From Shewanella gelidii (GTDB lineage: Bacteria; Pseudomonadota; Gammaproteobacteria; Enterobacterales; Shewanellaceae), in contig NZ_BMPZ01000001.1 in the NCBI RefSeq assembly GCF_014647855.1, forward strand, positions 124,001 through 188,000: a DNA stretch of 64,000 nucleotides, in the 5' to 3' direction. The notes beneath the pieces were generated by a model, which was given only the letters and a program-made list of their open reading frames with translations, had not been told where the DNA came from and did not search any database. Both the position numbers and the translations under genes were made by a program. Position 1 is the stretch's first letter; the number at the start of each line of letters is the position of its first letter. Positions 8,939 to 17,203 of the stretch are shown piece after piece.

Positions 8939-10303
8939 CTAACGGATCTGAAGGATGGTTTGGTTCAATGTATTGTTAATTTCAAGCGTTCGAGAATTCG
9001 CCTGGAAGTTTCGCTGTGCTGAAATCAAATCAACCAGCTCAGTAGTTAAATCAACATTTGACTGCTCAAGTGCTGATGAACGAATCGCACCGAATGTACC
9101 GGTATTCGCTTCACCCGCAAGTGCAGGGCCTGAATCTAAGCTTGCCTTCCATGACGTATTGCCCACCTGAGTCAAACCTTGGTCATTACCAAAGCGAGCC
9201 AGTGCAACACGCGCTAGTGCGACTGTAGCACCATTACTATATTTTGCATTGATCAAACCGTCAGTCCCAACTTCGACATTCGTCAAACGCCCGACGGTTG
9301 TACCGTTTTGTGTCAGCTCTGTGGTTTCAAATGGCGCTGAATATTGCGTCGGATTATTAAATGTCACCGTCAACGTTTGCGAACCATCAGCACCAGGGCC
9401 AAGTACATCCGCCCCACCAATACCCAACGCTTCAGTGGTTAGCGTTGCTGGTGACGTGCCGGTGTAAGCACCTGCACTGTCAAAAGAAAGAATAGAGCCT
9501 TGCCAACCTCCGGTAGTCGCAGCATTTGCGGTTGAGTCTGCAGCACCATCACCCGTGGTATCCACACCATAGGCTTGACCACCACCAACAATATCAACTT
9601 GTTGACCGTCTACGGCATAATACGCAACCCAGCTACTTTGACCGGCAAACGATGCCCCTTGAGGCTTCACAAAATAGGTCGTCAAAATATGTGGTTCACC
9701 CAGAGAGTCGTATGTGGTGACTGCTGTGGCCTTGTTATAGGTACTCGAATCAGTTGGGTCAAAGTTGGCCGGATTGAGTGGCGTTTCTTTGACATCCAAA
9801 TTCATTTGAATACCGACGGCAGATGTCATCGCTGGGCTACCCGCAGTATCAGGGATTTGAATCGGAGTCGTATTATCTAAACTCACAGAGTTTGACGTTC
9901 CCGTCACTTCATCAACGGGGAAAGCTCGAAGATAATTACCCGCGGAGTCAACCATGTAGTTATTCGAATCTAACTTAAAAGCACCGGCACGAGTAAAGGC
10001 GTAATCTTGGCCAGTTTGCTCAGATGATGTCACAAAAAAGCCACCACCATTAATCGCCATATCTAACGAGTTACTGGTAAATTGCAAGCTACCTTGTGAA
10101 AACTGTTGCGCAACTTGCGTAGTCGCCACACCGCCACCAACAGCCGTTTTGCTGTTAGAGAAAATTGAATTTGCATATACATCTGCAAATTCCGCTCTCG
10201 ACTCTTTAAAGCCAATCGTATTGGCGTTGGCAATATTGTTTGCCGTCGTATTTAGATCTTTCTGCGCGGCAGATATTCCACTCAAAGCAATATTAAAAGA
10301 CAT
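8939..10303 (-). CDS. flgE: Flagellar hook protein FlgE
   Basis: FlgE polymerises into the flexible hook. The 454-residue product begins MSFNIALSGISAAQKDLN, with NNIANANTIGFKESRAEFAD, and ends with the conserved QSNVDLTTELVDLISAQRNF and NTLNQTILQIR. It is about 50 residues longer than enterobacterial FlgE; the extra length is in the Gly/Thr/Ala-rich exposed middle (about residues 230-340). AGAGG lies 6 nt before the ATG. It is separated by 66 bp from flgD and followed by a hairpin. Confidence 0.97.
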   Translation of the reverse strand: MSFNIALSGISAAQKDLNTTANNIANANTIGFKESRAEFADVYANSIFSNSKTAVGGGVATTQVAQQFSQGSLQFTSNSLDMAINGGGFFVTSSEQTGQDYAFTRAGAFKLDSNNYMVDSAGNYLRAFPVDEVTGTSNSVSLDNTTPIQIPDTAGSPAMTSAVGIQMNLDVKETPLNPANFDPTDSSTYNKATAVTTYDSLGEPHILTTYFVKPQGASFAGQSSWVAYYAVDGQQVDIVGGGQAYGVDTTGDGAADSTANAATTGGWQGSILSFDSAGAYTGTSPATLTTEALGIGGADVLGPGADGSQTLTVTFNNPTQYSAPFETTELTQNGTTVGRLTNVEVGTDGLINAKYSNGATVALARVALARFGNDQGLTQVGNTSWKASLDSGPALAGEANTGTFGAIRSSALEQSNVDLTTELVDLISAQRNFQANSRTLEINNTLNQTILQIR

Positions 10304-10370
10304 AATGAACCTCTATCTTATCTAAATTTGTTACCGGGCTGACTGAGTGCCCAACAATGATTGACTCGTA

Positions 10371-11135
10371 TTAGGTTTCAGAAACCGCGAGTACATCCCC
10401 GAGCTTGACTCCGCCAACACCACGCAGATTCAAAATCGCTCCTGTCTGTGCCGTGCCTAAAGACACGCTTTCAACATGAGCATAAGTAGACACAGGCAAC
10501 TCTTGCGCCGCGCCATCAATCTTTCCACTAGCTTTCATTGAGTAATTACCAGCGGCAACAGGTTGGCCATCTTGATCTAAGCCATCCCACTTCACATCAA
10601 TGTTGCCTCCGGCACTCCCATCAACAACATAGCTTTTCACTAACTGGCCGGATTCATCTTCAATTCGAACCGTAATATCATTCATAGAAGATGGGGTGCT
10701 AATAACACCGTTCAGCACTCTATTTTCAGCTGAGACATTCCCAGTATCAGAAGGGATTAAAACTTTTCGTCCAACCAGACCTGAAGCTTGCAATGCTTGA
10801 CTAGAAGACATCACACTATTCAAATTTTGAATTTCACTGTTCAAGTTGTTGATGCCATCTACTGTTGAAAATGAGGACATCTGCGAGATCATCTGGTCGT
10901 TATCAACCGGTTTAAACGGATCTTGCATTGAGAGTTGCTGACTCAACAAAGAAAAGAAGTCATCTTGCGTCAGGCTTTGGTTGTTTGATTCAGCAACTGG
11001 CTCACTTTCTGGCAGACGAACACTATCTAAAAACGGATTACCCGTAGTTGATGTGCTCGATGCCGACGGAGAACTAGTCTGACTCGAACTAACGCTAGTC
11101 GGTGACGCTTGATTTACTGAGTTTATGAGGCTCAC
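10371..11135 (-). CDS. flgD: Flagellar hook cap protein FlgD
   Basis: FlgD is the scaffold that caps the growing hook and allows FlgE assembly. The 254-residue product has a Ser/Thr-rich N-terminus and the conserved core LTQDDFFSLLSQQLSMQDPF with FKPVDNDQMISQMSSFSTV. A C-terminal Ig-like/FlgD tudor region follows (WDGLDQDGQPVAAGNY). The start is a GTG with GGAGG 6 nt upstream, so the unusual start codon is well supported. It lies 31 bp after flgC. Confidence 0.96.
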   Translation of the reverse strand: MSLINSVNQASPTSVSSSQTSSPSASSTSTTGNPFLDSVRLPESEPVAESNNQSLTQDDFFSLLSQQLSMQDPFKPVDNDQMISQMSSFSTVDGINNLNSEIQNLNSVMSSSQALQASGLVGRKVLIPSDTGNVSAENRVLNGVISTPSSMNDITVRIEDESGQLVKSYVVDGSAGGNIDVKWDGLDQDGQPVAAGNYSMKASGKIDGAAQELPVSTYAHVESVSLGTAQTGAILNLRGVGGVKLGDVLAVSET

Positions 11136-11166
11136 AACTTACCTCCCACGATATTTGTCATCAAAA

Positions 11167-11580
11167 TTATTTACCCATTCTAAGGGTTTGCTGAAGCATC
11201 GATTTTGCAGCATCAGCAACTTGTACATTCATTTGATACGATCGCGTAGCGGAGATCATATCGGCCATCTCTTCCATCACATTGACATTAGATTTGTAAA
11301 TAAACCCATCTTTGTCAGCCAAGGGATGGTCAGGAGAAAACTCTCGGGTTAAAGGTGCATCACTTTCAACAACACCTCGAACTTGAACACCAACTGCTTG
11401 CTGATCATGGGTTGCTTTCGCCATCTCTGCTTCAAAAATAGGGTGACGGGCTTTGTACGTTTCATTCACGCTGCTTGAGACAGAATCTGCGTTCGCGATA
11501 TTACTTGCGGTAGTGTTTAGTCGCACGGACTGCGCTGACATCCCTGAGCCTGCAACATCAAAAATATTAAATAGACTCAT
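11167..11580 (-). CDS. flgC: Flagellar proximal rod protein FlgC
   Basis: FlgC is a proximal rod subunit. The 137-residue product has the usual length, the N-terminal motif MSLFNIFDVAGSGMSAQSVR and NTTASNIANADSV, and the C-terminal EEMADMISATRSYQMNVQVA. AAGGAGAG precedes the ATG. It starts 2 bp after the flgB stop codon, implying translational coupling. Confidence 0.98.
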   Translation of the reverse strand: MSLFNIFDVAGSGMSAQSVRLNTTASNIANADSVSSSVNETYKARHPIFEAEMAKATHDQQAVGVQVRGVVESDAPLTREFSPDHPLADKDGFIYKSNVNVMEEMADMISATRSYQMNVQVADAAKSMLQQTLRMGK

Positions 11581-11582
11581 CG

Positions 11583-11981
11583 CTACTCTCCTTTAATCGC
11601 TTTACGCAACCCGGCAAATTTGCTGTCTAAAAAGCCAAGAGACATTTGATATTCCAAAGCGTTTTCCATAAATGCGGTTTGCTCTTGTTGAACATCAACC
11701 GTATTACCATCACCGGTATCCGGCTGATTTGGCACTCGATATCCAACATGTTGTTGGCTCTGCATCGATAAATCGAAGTGCTTTTCATTACTCTTATTCA
11801 AACTCATGCCGGACTGGCTTGTTTTTGCCGCTTGCATCGCTGCAGCAAAATCGACATCTCGCGCTTTATAATGAGGAGTATCGGCATTTGCGATATTGCT
11901 AGAAATGACTTCAGCGCGCTTAGCACGTATACCGATCGTGTATTGGTGAATACCAAGTGCGTTATCAAAATTAATCGCCAT
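11583..11981 (-). CDS. flgB: Flagellar proximal rod protein FlgB
   Basis: FlgB is the most cell-proximal rod protein and the first gene of the hook-basal body operon. The 132-residue product carries [20 protein letters not shown] (rod motif) and a C-terminal amphipathic segment ([20 protein letters not shown]). GAGGAGG lies 7-8 nt before the ATG. A sigma-54 element lies 34-49 bp upstream. Confidence 0.98.
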   Translation of the reverse strand: MAINFDNALGIHQYTIGIRAKRAEVISSNIANADTPHYKARDVDFAAAMQAAKTSQSGMSLNKSNEKHFDLSMQSQQHVGYRVPNQPDTGDGNTVDVQQEQTAFMENALEYQMSLGFLDSKFAGLRKAIKGE

Positions 11982-12014
11982 AAAATTGCCTCCTCGTGCT
12001 TACGAGGGAATAAA

Positions 12015-12030
12015 AGCAATTAATATGCCA
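12015..12030 (-). promoter_or_regulatory. Sigma-54 (-24/-12) promoter of the flgB operon
   Basis: The minus strand reads TGGCAT-ATTAA-TTGCT, a near-consensus sigma-54 element with correct GG-to-GC spacing. Transcription would start about 24 nt before flgB. In polar-flagellate vibrios the hook-basal body genes are sigma-54/FlrC dependent (family knowledge), which fits. Confidence 0.75.
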
Positions 12031-12069
12031 AAAGAAGATTAGTTTGTTTGAAAGGAGTGTCTATAGACA

Positions 12070-12096
12070 AAAACACCAGCAAACTGCTGGTGTTTT
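12070..12096 (-). terminator. Terminator after cheR
   Basis: An 11-bp stem AAAACACCAGC/GCTGGTGTTTT with a 5-nt loop has a T-rich tail on the minus strand, just downstream of the cheR stop. It separates cheVR transcription from the flgB promoter. Its symmetric A/T flanks could also let it work on the plus strand. Confidence 0.85.
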
Positions 12097-12114
12097 CTAA
12101 ATAAATATAAGCGC

Positions 12115-12948
12115 TTATGTTTTCTTACGGTAGTAGATACCAGGGTTACATCTAACCATGTCAAATTCATCGGTTAAACCAGCAATAGACTCTGAAGCAC
12201 CAAGAAATAAGATCCCATTAGGATTCAGCGCGGCAGCGAATTGCCGCAGAATTTTAGCTTTTGCCTCTGGAGCAAAGTAAATGAGAACATTACGACAAAA
12301 GATAATGTCAAATTTGCCTAACAAACCATAACTCTCAAGTAAATTATGCGAGCGAAAGTTAACTAAACGCTTCACATTATCTTTGAGCTTCATAGAGCCA
12401 ACGGTCGTTGGTTCAAAGAATTGACGCTTCCGCTCTTCCGACAAGCCTCTTGCCAACGCAAGACTGTCATATTCTGCAACTTTACAGCGTTCGAGCATCG
12501 ACGGTGACAAGTCTGTAGCTTGAATGCTTACCCCTTTCGGTAATGCTCCAGGTTTTTTCTGTTGGTACTCCAGCGCCGTCATCGCTAATGAGTAGGGCTC
12601 TTGTCCTGATGAACATGCCGCAGACCAAATTTTAACAGGACGGCCTAACTTGCCGTACTCGGGTAGTAAACTATTAGCCAACAGCTCAAATGGATAACGG
12701 TCTCGGAACCATAAAGTTTCATTTGTGGTCATGGCATCGATCACTGCTGCTCGCAATTGCCTTTCCGATGGCTTCATCGACTGCTTAACCACTTCCGATA
12801 ACGACGGTAGATTGTACTTACCCATCAAGGGAGCGAGCCTTGAACGAACCAAATACTGTTTGTTTTCACCCAAAACAATTCCACTATGCTGTTCTAAAAA
12901 CAGGCGGAATTGTGTGTATTCTGTTTCTGCGAGTGATTTATTTGGCAC
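12115..12948 (-). CDS. cheR: Chemotaxis protein methyltransferase CheR
   Basis: CheR transfers methyl groups from SAM to glutamates of chemoreceptors, the adaptation step of chemotaxis. The 277-residue product has the N-terminal all-alpha CheR domain (about residues 8-65) and the SAM-binding domain. Typical motifs are TTNETLWFRDRYPFELL, IWSAACSSGQEPYSLAM, FDIIFCRNVLIYF and GILFLGASES. The start is GTG with AGGAA 6 nt upstream. Its neighbour is cheV, but 157 bp and a terminator lie between them, so cheR probably has a separate promoter. Confidence 0.97.
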   Translation of the reverse strand: MPNKSLAETEYTQFRLFLEQHSGIVLGENKQYLVRSRLAPLMGKYNLPSLSEVVKQSMKPSERQLRAAVIDAMTTNETLWFRDRYPFELLANSLLPEYGKLGRPVKIWSAACSSGQEPYSLAMTALEYQQKKPGALPKGVSIQATDLSPSMLERCKVAEYDSLALARGLSEERKRQFFEPTTVGSMKLKDNVKRLVNFRSHNLLESYGLLGKFDIIFCRNVLIYFAPEAKAKILRQFAAALNPNGILFLGASESIAGLTDEFDMVRCNPGIYYRKKT

Positions 12949-13069
12949 TATAACTTCCTAAATATAACGAAATTGCCAATTCCCTATGCCAACTTCTTTT
13001 ATTCCGAATGATAAACCGCTGCGTTATACATTAGCGCTTCCGTTTATACAAGCCTTGTATGGTATGAAA

Positions 13070-13096
13070 AGCCACTTAGCTGGTAACTAAATGGCT
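13070..13096 (-). terminator. Terminator after cheV
   Basis: A stem of nine pairs (AGCCAcTTAG against CTAAaTGGCT, one mismatch) with a 7-nt loop is followed by TTTTC on the minus strand, directly downstream of the cheV stop. Confidence 0.65.
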
Positions 13097-13105
13097 TATC
13101 GCTTG

Positions 13106-14026
13106 CTATAAACTTAGATGCTTATTCACTGCAGCAGCAAGTTCGTCTGGATTAAATTTAGCAATAAAGTCATTCGCACCAACCTTTTCAACCATCGCTT
13201 GGTTAAACACACCACTGAGTGATGTATGCAAAACAACTTTAATATTCTTCAGCTTCGGATTGTCACGAATTTCAGCGGTCAAGGTATAACCGTCCATTTC
13301 AGGCATTTCAATATCTGAAATAATAAGTGGGATCTCTTTTGATAAATCATCAATTTCAGACGTCAGCGCAACGAGCTTATCGAGGGCTTCTTTGCCATCT
13401 TTTGCGGTATCAATTTGCAAATTCAATGGCTCTAACGAACGAATAATTTGCTTTCTTGCCACCGAGGAATCATCAATCACCATAATGTGGAAATTTTCTT
13501 CCCGATCAATGGTCAACCCTTCATCAACATCATCACTAATTTTAGTTTGTACCGGTGAAATTTCATCAAGAATTTTCTCAACATCCAGAATTTCAACCAG
13601 TTCACCTTCAATTTCGGTCACCGCCGTCAGATATGAAGAACGACCAGCTCCTTGTGGTGGTGGCAAAATAGCTTCCCAGTTCATGTTAATAATGCGCTCT
13701 ACTGAACTCACCAAAAAACCTTGAACACTACGGTTATACTCGGAAATAATGATGAAGCAATTCGAGATATCTTCAATCGGTCTACCACCAGTCGCAGCAC
13801 TCAAGTCAATTACAGAAATCGTCGTACCCCGAATATGAGCGACGCCTCGAACATAAGGGTTGAGCTTAGGAAGTCCTGTTAATGGAGGGCACTGCAGCAC
13901 CTCTTTCACTTTAAATACGTTGATCCCATAGCGCTGGCGTCCATTCAGCTTAAATAAGAGCAACTCCAATCGGTTCTGCCCTACTAATTGCGTACGTTTA
14001 TTGACTGACTCAAGAATGCTCGACAT
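13106..14026 (-). CDS. cheV: Chemotaxis coupling/response regulator protein CheV
   Basis: CheV couples receptors to CheA and can be phosphorylated itself. The 306-residue product has an N-terminal CheW-like domain (about residues 20-160, with YGINVFKVKEVLQCPPL and VRGVAHIRGTTISVIDL). Its C-terminal receiver domain (about 178-303) has the acidic MVIDDSS, the phospho-acceptor Asp in LIISDIEMPEMDGY, and a TSL/K switch region. It is divergent from flgA over a 209-bp gap. CheV at this place is characteristic of vibrio-like flagellar loci. Confidence 0.95.
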   Translation of the reverse strand: MSSILESVNKRTQLVGQNRLELLLFKLNGRQRYGINVFKVKEVLQCPPLTGLPKLNPYVRGVAHIRGTTISVIDLSAATGGRPIEDISNCFIIISEYNRSVQGFLVSSVERIINMNWEAILPPPQGAGRSSYLTAVTEIEGELVEILDVEKILDEISPVQTKISDDVDEGLTIDREENFHIMVIDDSSVARKQIIRSLEPLNLQIDTAKDGKEALDKLVALTSEIDDLSKEIPLIISDIEMPEMDGYTLTAEIRDNPKLKNIKVVLHTSLSGVFNQAMVEKVGANDFIAKFNPDELAAAVNKHLSL

Positions 14027-14082
14027 AACTCTGCCTTGTGTTGTCTTGTTTTTTGTTTACCGACACCGCTCTAACTCAGTAT

Positions 14083-14098
14083 AGGCATACTATTTGCT
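14083..14098 (+). promoter_or_regulatory. Sigma-54 (-24/-12) promoter upstream of flgA
   Basis: The plus strand reads aGGCAT-ACTAT-TTGCT with exact sigma-54 spacing. It would give a leader of about 125 nt before flgA. It lies inside the divergent cheV-flgA gap and points toward flgA. Confidence 0.6.
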
Positions 14099-14235
14099 TT
14101 AACTAGTCGTAATAATTGTTTTAGAAGCTTTTGGAGTCATTATATTGACTAAGAATTTGTCATATATACGTCCAAAGGCAACGACCTGAATAAAAGTATA
14201 GGTGTATTCTGGCACAACACGCTAGTCTCTTCATT

Positions 14236-14943
14236 ATGAAAGTAAAATTACTTCTGTTTTTTAGTATTTTATCGACGCTGCTGATTGGTTATTCACCAAC
14301 AACAACGGCTGCGCCTTCTTTATCGGCCATAACTTCTTTAGCTAAAGAGGTCGTTGCCAAAAAAATTACTGTGCCATCAACAGCAAAGGTCGAAATTACA
14401 CCACAGATATATGATAACAGGCTCGCGATTCCTAATTGTCAGTCTGAGTTAAAAGCGGAGCTGGCTTCGAAACGTAAAATTAGTCGTAATAACACGGTCA
14501 AAATAAGCTGTATCACCGATGAACTAGCCTACCCTTGGCAGATCTATGTATCCGTCAGAGTCAGTATTCTCTACCCCATTGTTGTCGCCAAAGAGGTACT
14601 CGCAGCAGGAGAACTGATTGAGCAACATCAATTAGAGAAACGCTTCATTGAACAAAGCGCCATTCGCGGCAAGCAATTTAATGAAGTCACACAACTCGAA
14701 GGGATTCGCGTCAAAAGAAGAGTACCCAAAGGTCAGCCCATTTTTGAAAACAACCTGTGCTACGTATGCAAAGGAGATACAGTCTCTATATACGCACGCA
14801 CCAGTAATTTTGTCATTAAGACACGAGGCGAAGCATTAAGAGACGGCAATTTAGGTGATTCAATTCGCATTCGTAACAGTCGTTCTAGCAAAACTATCGA
14901 TGCCAGAGTCACAGGCATTGGAGAAGTTGAAATTAAAATGTAA
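14236..14943 (+). CDS. flgA: Flagellar P-ring assembly chaperone FlgA
   Basis: FlgA is a periplasmic chaperone for P-ring (FlgI) assembly. The 235-residue product has a Sec signal peptide (hydrophobic stretch at residues 4-19, probable cleavage after TTAA). Its SAF-type C-terminal domain includes VVAKEVLAAGELIEQHQLEK, LEGIRVKRRVPKGQPI and GNLGDSIRIRNSRSSKTIDA. Cysteines in PNCQSEL and CYVCKGD could form disulfides. It is followed by flgM, which has its own promoter starting just after the flgA stop. Confidence 0.94.
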   Translation: MKVKLLLFFSILSTLLIGYSPTTTAAPSLSAITSLAKEVVAKKITVPSTAKVEITPQIYDNRLAIPNCQSELKAELASKRKISRNNTVKISCITDELAYPWQIYVSVRVSILYPIVVAKEVLAAGELIEQHQLEKRFIEQSAIRGKQFNEVTQLEGIRVKRRVPKGQPIFENNLCYVCKGDTVSIYARTSNFVIKTRGEALRDGNLGDSIRIRNSRSSKTIDARVTGIGEVEIKM

Positions 14944-14950
14944 AATGAGC

Positions 14951-14977
14951 TAAAGATTTTTGCCACTAAGCCGATAT
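14951..14977 (+). promoter_or_regulatory. Sigma-28 promoter of flgMN
   Basis: TAAA, then 15 nt, then GCCGATAT: near-perfect agreement with the FliA (sigma-28) consensus. It begins 8 bp after the flgA stop and gives a leader of about 35 nt for flgM. This puts the anti-sigma factor under control of the sigma factor it inhibits. Confidence 0.85.
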
Positions 14978-14997
14978 TCAAGTTAAGGAAACTTGAA
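14977..14997 (+). other. Stem-loop at the flgM transcription start
   Basis: An 8-bp perfect inverted repeat TTCAAGTT/AACTTGAA with loop AAGGA overlaps the end of the -10 box and the expected transcription start. It could be a 5' protective stem in the mRNA or an operator. The symmetry is seen directly; the function is inference. Confidence 0.5.
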
Positions 14998-15018
14998 CAT
15001 TCGACGCTGGAGCCTAAA

Positions 15019-15339
15019 ATGGCTATTGATATTAATAAATTACAGTCTTCCGCAAACACACAAGTTCGTTCGCAAAAGACACAAAACAATGTGGCGAATA
15101 GTTCGCCATCCACCAGTAATTCTGCACCTAAAAGTGCAGATTCAGTGATGATTACCGAGCAAGCTCAGCAGCTACAAGGGGTACAATCTCAAATGAGTGC
15201 GATGCCTGACGTAGACTTAAATAAAGTAGCCGAAATTAAGGCGGCTATTGCTGAAGGTAAGTATAAAGTTGATGCTGAAAAACTAGCAGCAAATATTAGC
15301 ACTTTTGAATCAGAGCTAAGCCAACTACACACTGAATAA
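15019..15339 (+). CDS. flgM: Anti-sigma-28 factor FlgM
   Basis: FlgM binds and inhibits the flagellar sigma factor FliA until it is exported through the finished hook. The 106-residue product begins MAIDINKLQSSA and has a low-complexity, Ser/Asn-rich N-terminal half (residues 12-45), disordered as in known FlgM proteins. The conserved C-terminal FliA-binding half is VDLNKVAEIKAAIAEGKYKV followed by EKLAANISTFESEL. It is preceded by a sigma-28 promoter and followed 27 bp later by flgN. Confidence 0.94.
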   Translation: MAIDINKLQSSANTQVRSQKTQNNVANSSPSTSNSAPKSADSVMITEQAQQLQGVQSQMSAMPDVDLNKVAEIKAAIAEGKYKVDAEKLAANISTFESELSQLHTE

Positions 15340-15366
15340 ACTAGCATGTGAGGTTACCGGCTAGAT

Positions 15367-15792
15367 ATGACAAACATAGAAAATTTGGTCGATAATCAAA
15401 CCAACCTCTTGCTCAATCTCAAAGAGATTATTGAGCAAGAAAAGCAGGCATTGGTCGCTCAAGATGCGGATACCCTTTTGTCTTTAGCTAGCCAAAAAGC
15501 TGCCCTCCTCCAACAGTTGCAAATCAACGACCAAGCCATCGCAAACCAGCCTGATATAGCACAAGCAAAATCTAACCCCGTCATTCAAGAAAAAATCCGT
15601 ATTGCAGAGCAGCAGCTGGCAGATTGCCAAACGCTCAATGCTCAAAATGCCGATCTTATCGATCTCAACATGGCAAGTATCAACCGATTTTCACAAGCCT
15701 TACAGGCGAGTCGCAGCTCATCGACAATGACCTATGACGAAAAAGGCAAAACAACAAGCTCTGCAACTCTAGGCAATAACATCAAAGCCTAG
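15367..15792 (+). CDS. flgN: Flagellar export chaperone FlgN
   Basis: FlgN is the cytoplasmic chaperone for FlgK and FlgL. The 141-residue product is almost entirely alpha-helical and Gln/Ala/Leu-rich (for example LLNLKEIIEQEKQALVAQDA and LASQKAALLQQLQINDQAIA). The tail is Ser/Thr-rich. Length, composition and position after flgM identify it; sequence conservation in this family is low. Confidence 0.9.
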   Translation: MTNIENLVDNQTNLLLNLKEIIEQEKQALVAQDADTLLSLASQKAALLQQLQINDQAIANQPDIAQAKSNPVIQEKIRIAEQQLADCQTLNAQNADLIDLNMASINRFSQALQASRSSSTMTYDEKGKTTSSATLGNNIKA

Positions 15793-15881
15793 CCATATCT
15801 CATTTGAAAATAACGATGTCCCCCCCAAAAAAGCAGAACACGCGACGTGGACACATAAAGCACTGGGGGTTGGATCAAAAA

Positions 15882-15901
15882 AAGCCGCGTTCACGCGGCT
15901 T
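15882..15901 (-). terminator. Terminator after flgP
   Basis: A GC-rich stem AAGCCGCG/CGCGGCTT with loop TTCA is followed by seven T on the minus strand. It lies downstream of flgP and faces the converging flgN gene. Confidence 0.85.
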
Positions 15902-15928
15902 GTATGATATCGATGTCTACTGTTTGAA

Positions 15929-16375
15929 TTAGAAGTAAGTAATTTGCTTCACTTTCCTCGATTTATGTTGTTGCTGATATAAAGCCCATACTTGTGAAAA
16001 ATCTAACTCTAATTCAGTCACATAATGTTCGCCTGCAGGGTACGACCGCACGACTCTCGCACCTCGAATGACTCCCGAAACAGATGCATTAATCGTATCA
16101 TTTTTCAAAACCCAGTCACTCACGCTACTCTTCGAAGATAACCTTTGTCCATAGACCTGCTCAGTCAATTCTCGGTAAGCAGCAATTTTTGAAGCTTGCA
16201 TCGCTGCAAGCACTTTCTGAGACTGTGTCTTCCCTGGTTGCATGGCCAAAGTTGCATACCCCACTGCACTAATCTTGGGGAAAGTTTCTGGTGCCTCCGT
16301 CTCCCACTGCACATATCTATCTTGAGTCGCACACCCAGTCAACATGAGTAATAGCGCAATTAACCAAAGTTTCAT
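15929..16375 (-). CDS. flgP: Flagellar outer-membrane-associated lipoprotein FlgP
   Basis: FlgP is an LPP20-family lipoprotein of polar-flagellate bacteria, needed for full motility and part of an outer basal-body disk or ring in the organisms studied. The 148-residue product has lipobox LTGC (Cys15). Its conserved region is KISAVGYATLAMQPG, SQKVLAAMQASKIAAYRELT and EQVYGQRL, typical of the family. Its ATG overlaps the flgO stop by 4 bp (ATGA), showing tight coupling. Confidence 0.9.
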   Translation of the reverse strand: MKLWLIALLLMLTGCATQDRYVQWETEAPETFPKISAVGYATLAMQPGKTQSQKVLAAMQASKIAAYRELTEQVYGQRLSSKSSVSDWVLKNDTINASVSGVIRGARVVRSYPAGEHYVTELELDFSQVWALYQQQHKSRKVKQITYF

Positions 16376-17001
16376 TGCTTGTCTCCTATGATACGTACGT
16401 GTGAATCGCCATGGTTTTCATTGCGATACAGCAAACCACCTTTCGCAATAACTTTTGGTGACAACACAATATATTCAGGAAGTTCTTTCTGTAAAACAGA
16501 AGCTTGCGTTGCAGAAACGACTCGGTTATTTACGATATTGACGATGCGAGCATTGAGCACAACACCCGTTTTGTTCATACTCATCGTCGACACCAAAACA
16601 TGTTCTACAGCGACATCTGCGGGAAGTTGTTGCCAATCACGTGACAACATGAATTCGCCATTTGGCGCAACTCTCATATTATCCGCGACATTGACATCAA
16701 CAAGGTTGAATTTATGTTCATGCAAGGCCGTCATCATCCCCTGCTGTAACTGTAAGCCAAACTTATTACTTTCAAATAAGCTGTCCAATACAACGGGCGT
16801 TGTCACGAGTAAAGGTTGGTCAGAGCGCAGGACATCGTTATTTCGCACCAATGAGTTTACAATTCGCTGCGACAAGTGATTGACACTATCGGTCGGTGAT
16901 AAACCATAGCCGCTATTCAATCGAACACTTTGAGGCTCCGGCTCTACTGTACTCATACAAGCTGAAAGCATTAGCAATGGGATCAATGCAGCTAGTTTCA
17001 T
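16372..17001 (-). CDS. flgO: Flagellar outer-membrane lipoprotein FlgO
   Basis: FlgO is a flagellar lipoprotein first characterised in vibrios and encoded with flgP. The 209-residue product has lipobox LSAC (Cys15) and the FlgO-domain features YGLSPTDSVNHLSQRIVNSL, LLVTTPVVLDSLFESNKFGL and a late IVLSPKVIAKGGLLYRNENH. It is driven by a clear sigma-28 promoter and overlaps flgP. Context with flgT makes the assignment strong. Confidence 0.9.
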   Translation of the reverse strand: MKLAALIPLLMLSACMSTVEPEPQSVRLNSGYGLSPTDSVNHLSQRIVNSLVRNNDVLRSDQPLLVTTPVVLDSLFESNKFGLQLQQGMMTALHEHKFNLVDVNVADNMRVAPNGEFMLSRDWQQLPADVAVEHVLVSTMSMNKTGVVLNARIVNIVNNRVVSATQASVLQKELPEYIVLSPKVIAKGGLLYRNENHGDSHVRIIGDKQ

Positions 17002-17083
17002 CGAAGGATTCCTATATTTTACTTAGTAATCATGTCTCAGCCTAAACTCTACGCTGACCACATCATTACCTACCTACTTTTCT

Positions 17084-17110
17084 GTATCGGCAAGCATAGC
17101 TGAAACTTTA
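17084..17110 (-). promoter_or_regulatory. Sigma-28 promoter of flgOP
   Basis: The minus strand reads TAAAGTTT, 11 nt, GCCGATAC: a full -35 match and 7 of 8 at -10, with ideal spacing. The start would fall about 75 nt upstream of flgO. Confidence 0.88.
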
Positions 17111-17139
17111 CGATTATTATTTTCGGCGCGAACAATTAA

Positions 17140-17155
17140 AGGCATATAACTTGCT
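17140..17155 (+). promoter_or_regulatory. Sigma-54 (-24/-12) promoter of flgT
   Basis: The plus strand reads aGGCAT-ATAAC-TTGCT with exact spacing. It lies only 30 bp from the opposite-facing sigma-28 promoter of flgO and gives a leader of about 130 nt for flgT. Confidence 0.65.
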
Positions 17156-17203
17156 AGCTATTTGCTCATCAATAGCAAAAGTGACAAATCATCGACTTCA
17201 ATT

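Noticed and set aside
12979..13004. TGGCAT...TTGGC on the minus strand upstream of cheR as a sigma-54 promoter
   Set aside because: GG-to-GC spacing is off by two bases, which inactivates this promoter class.
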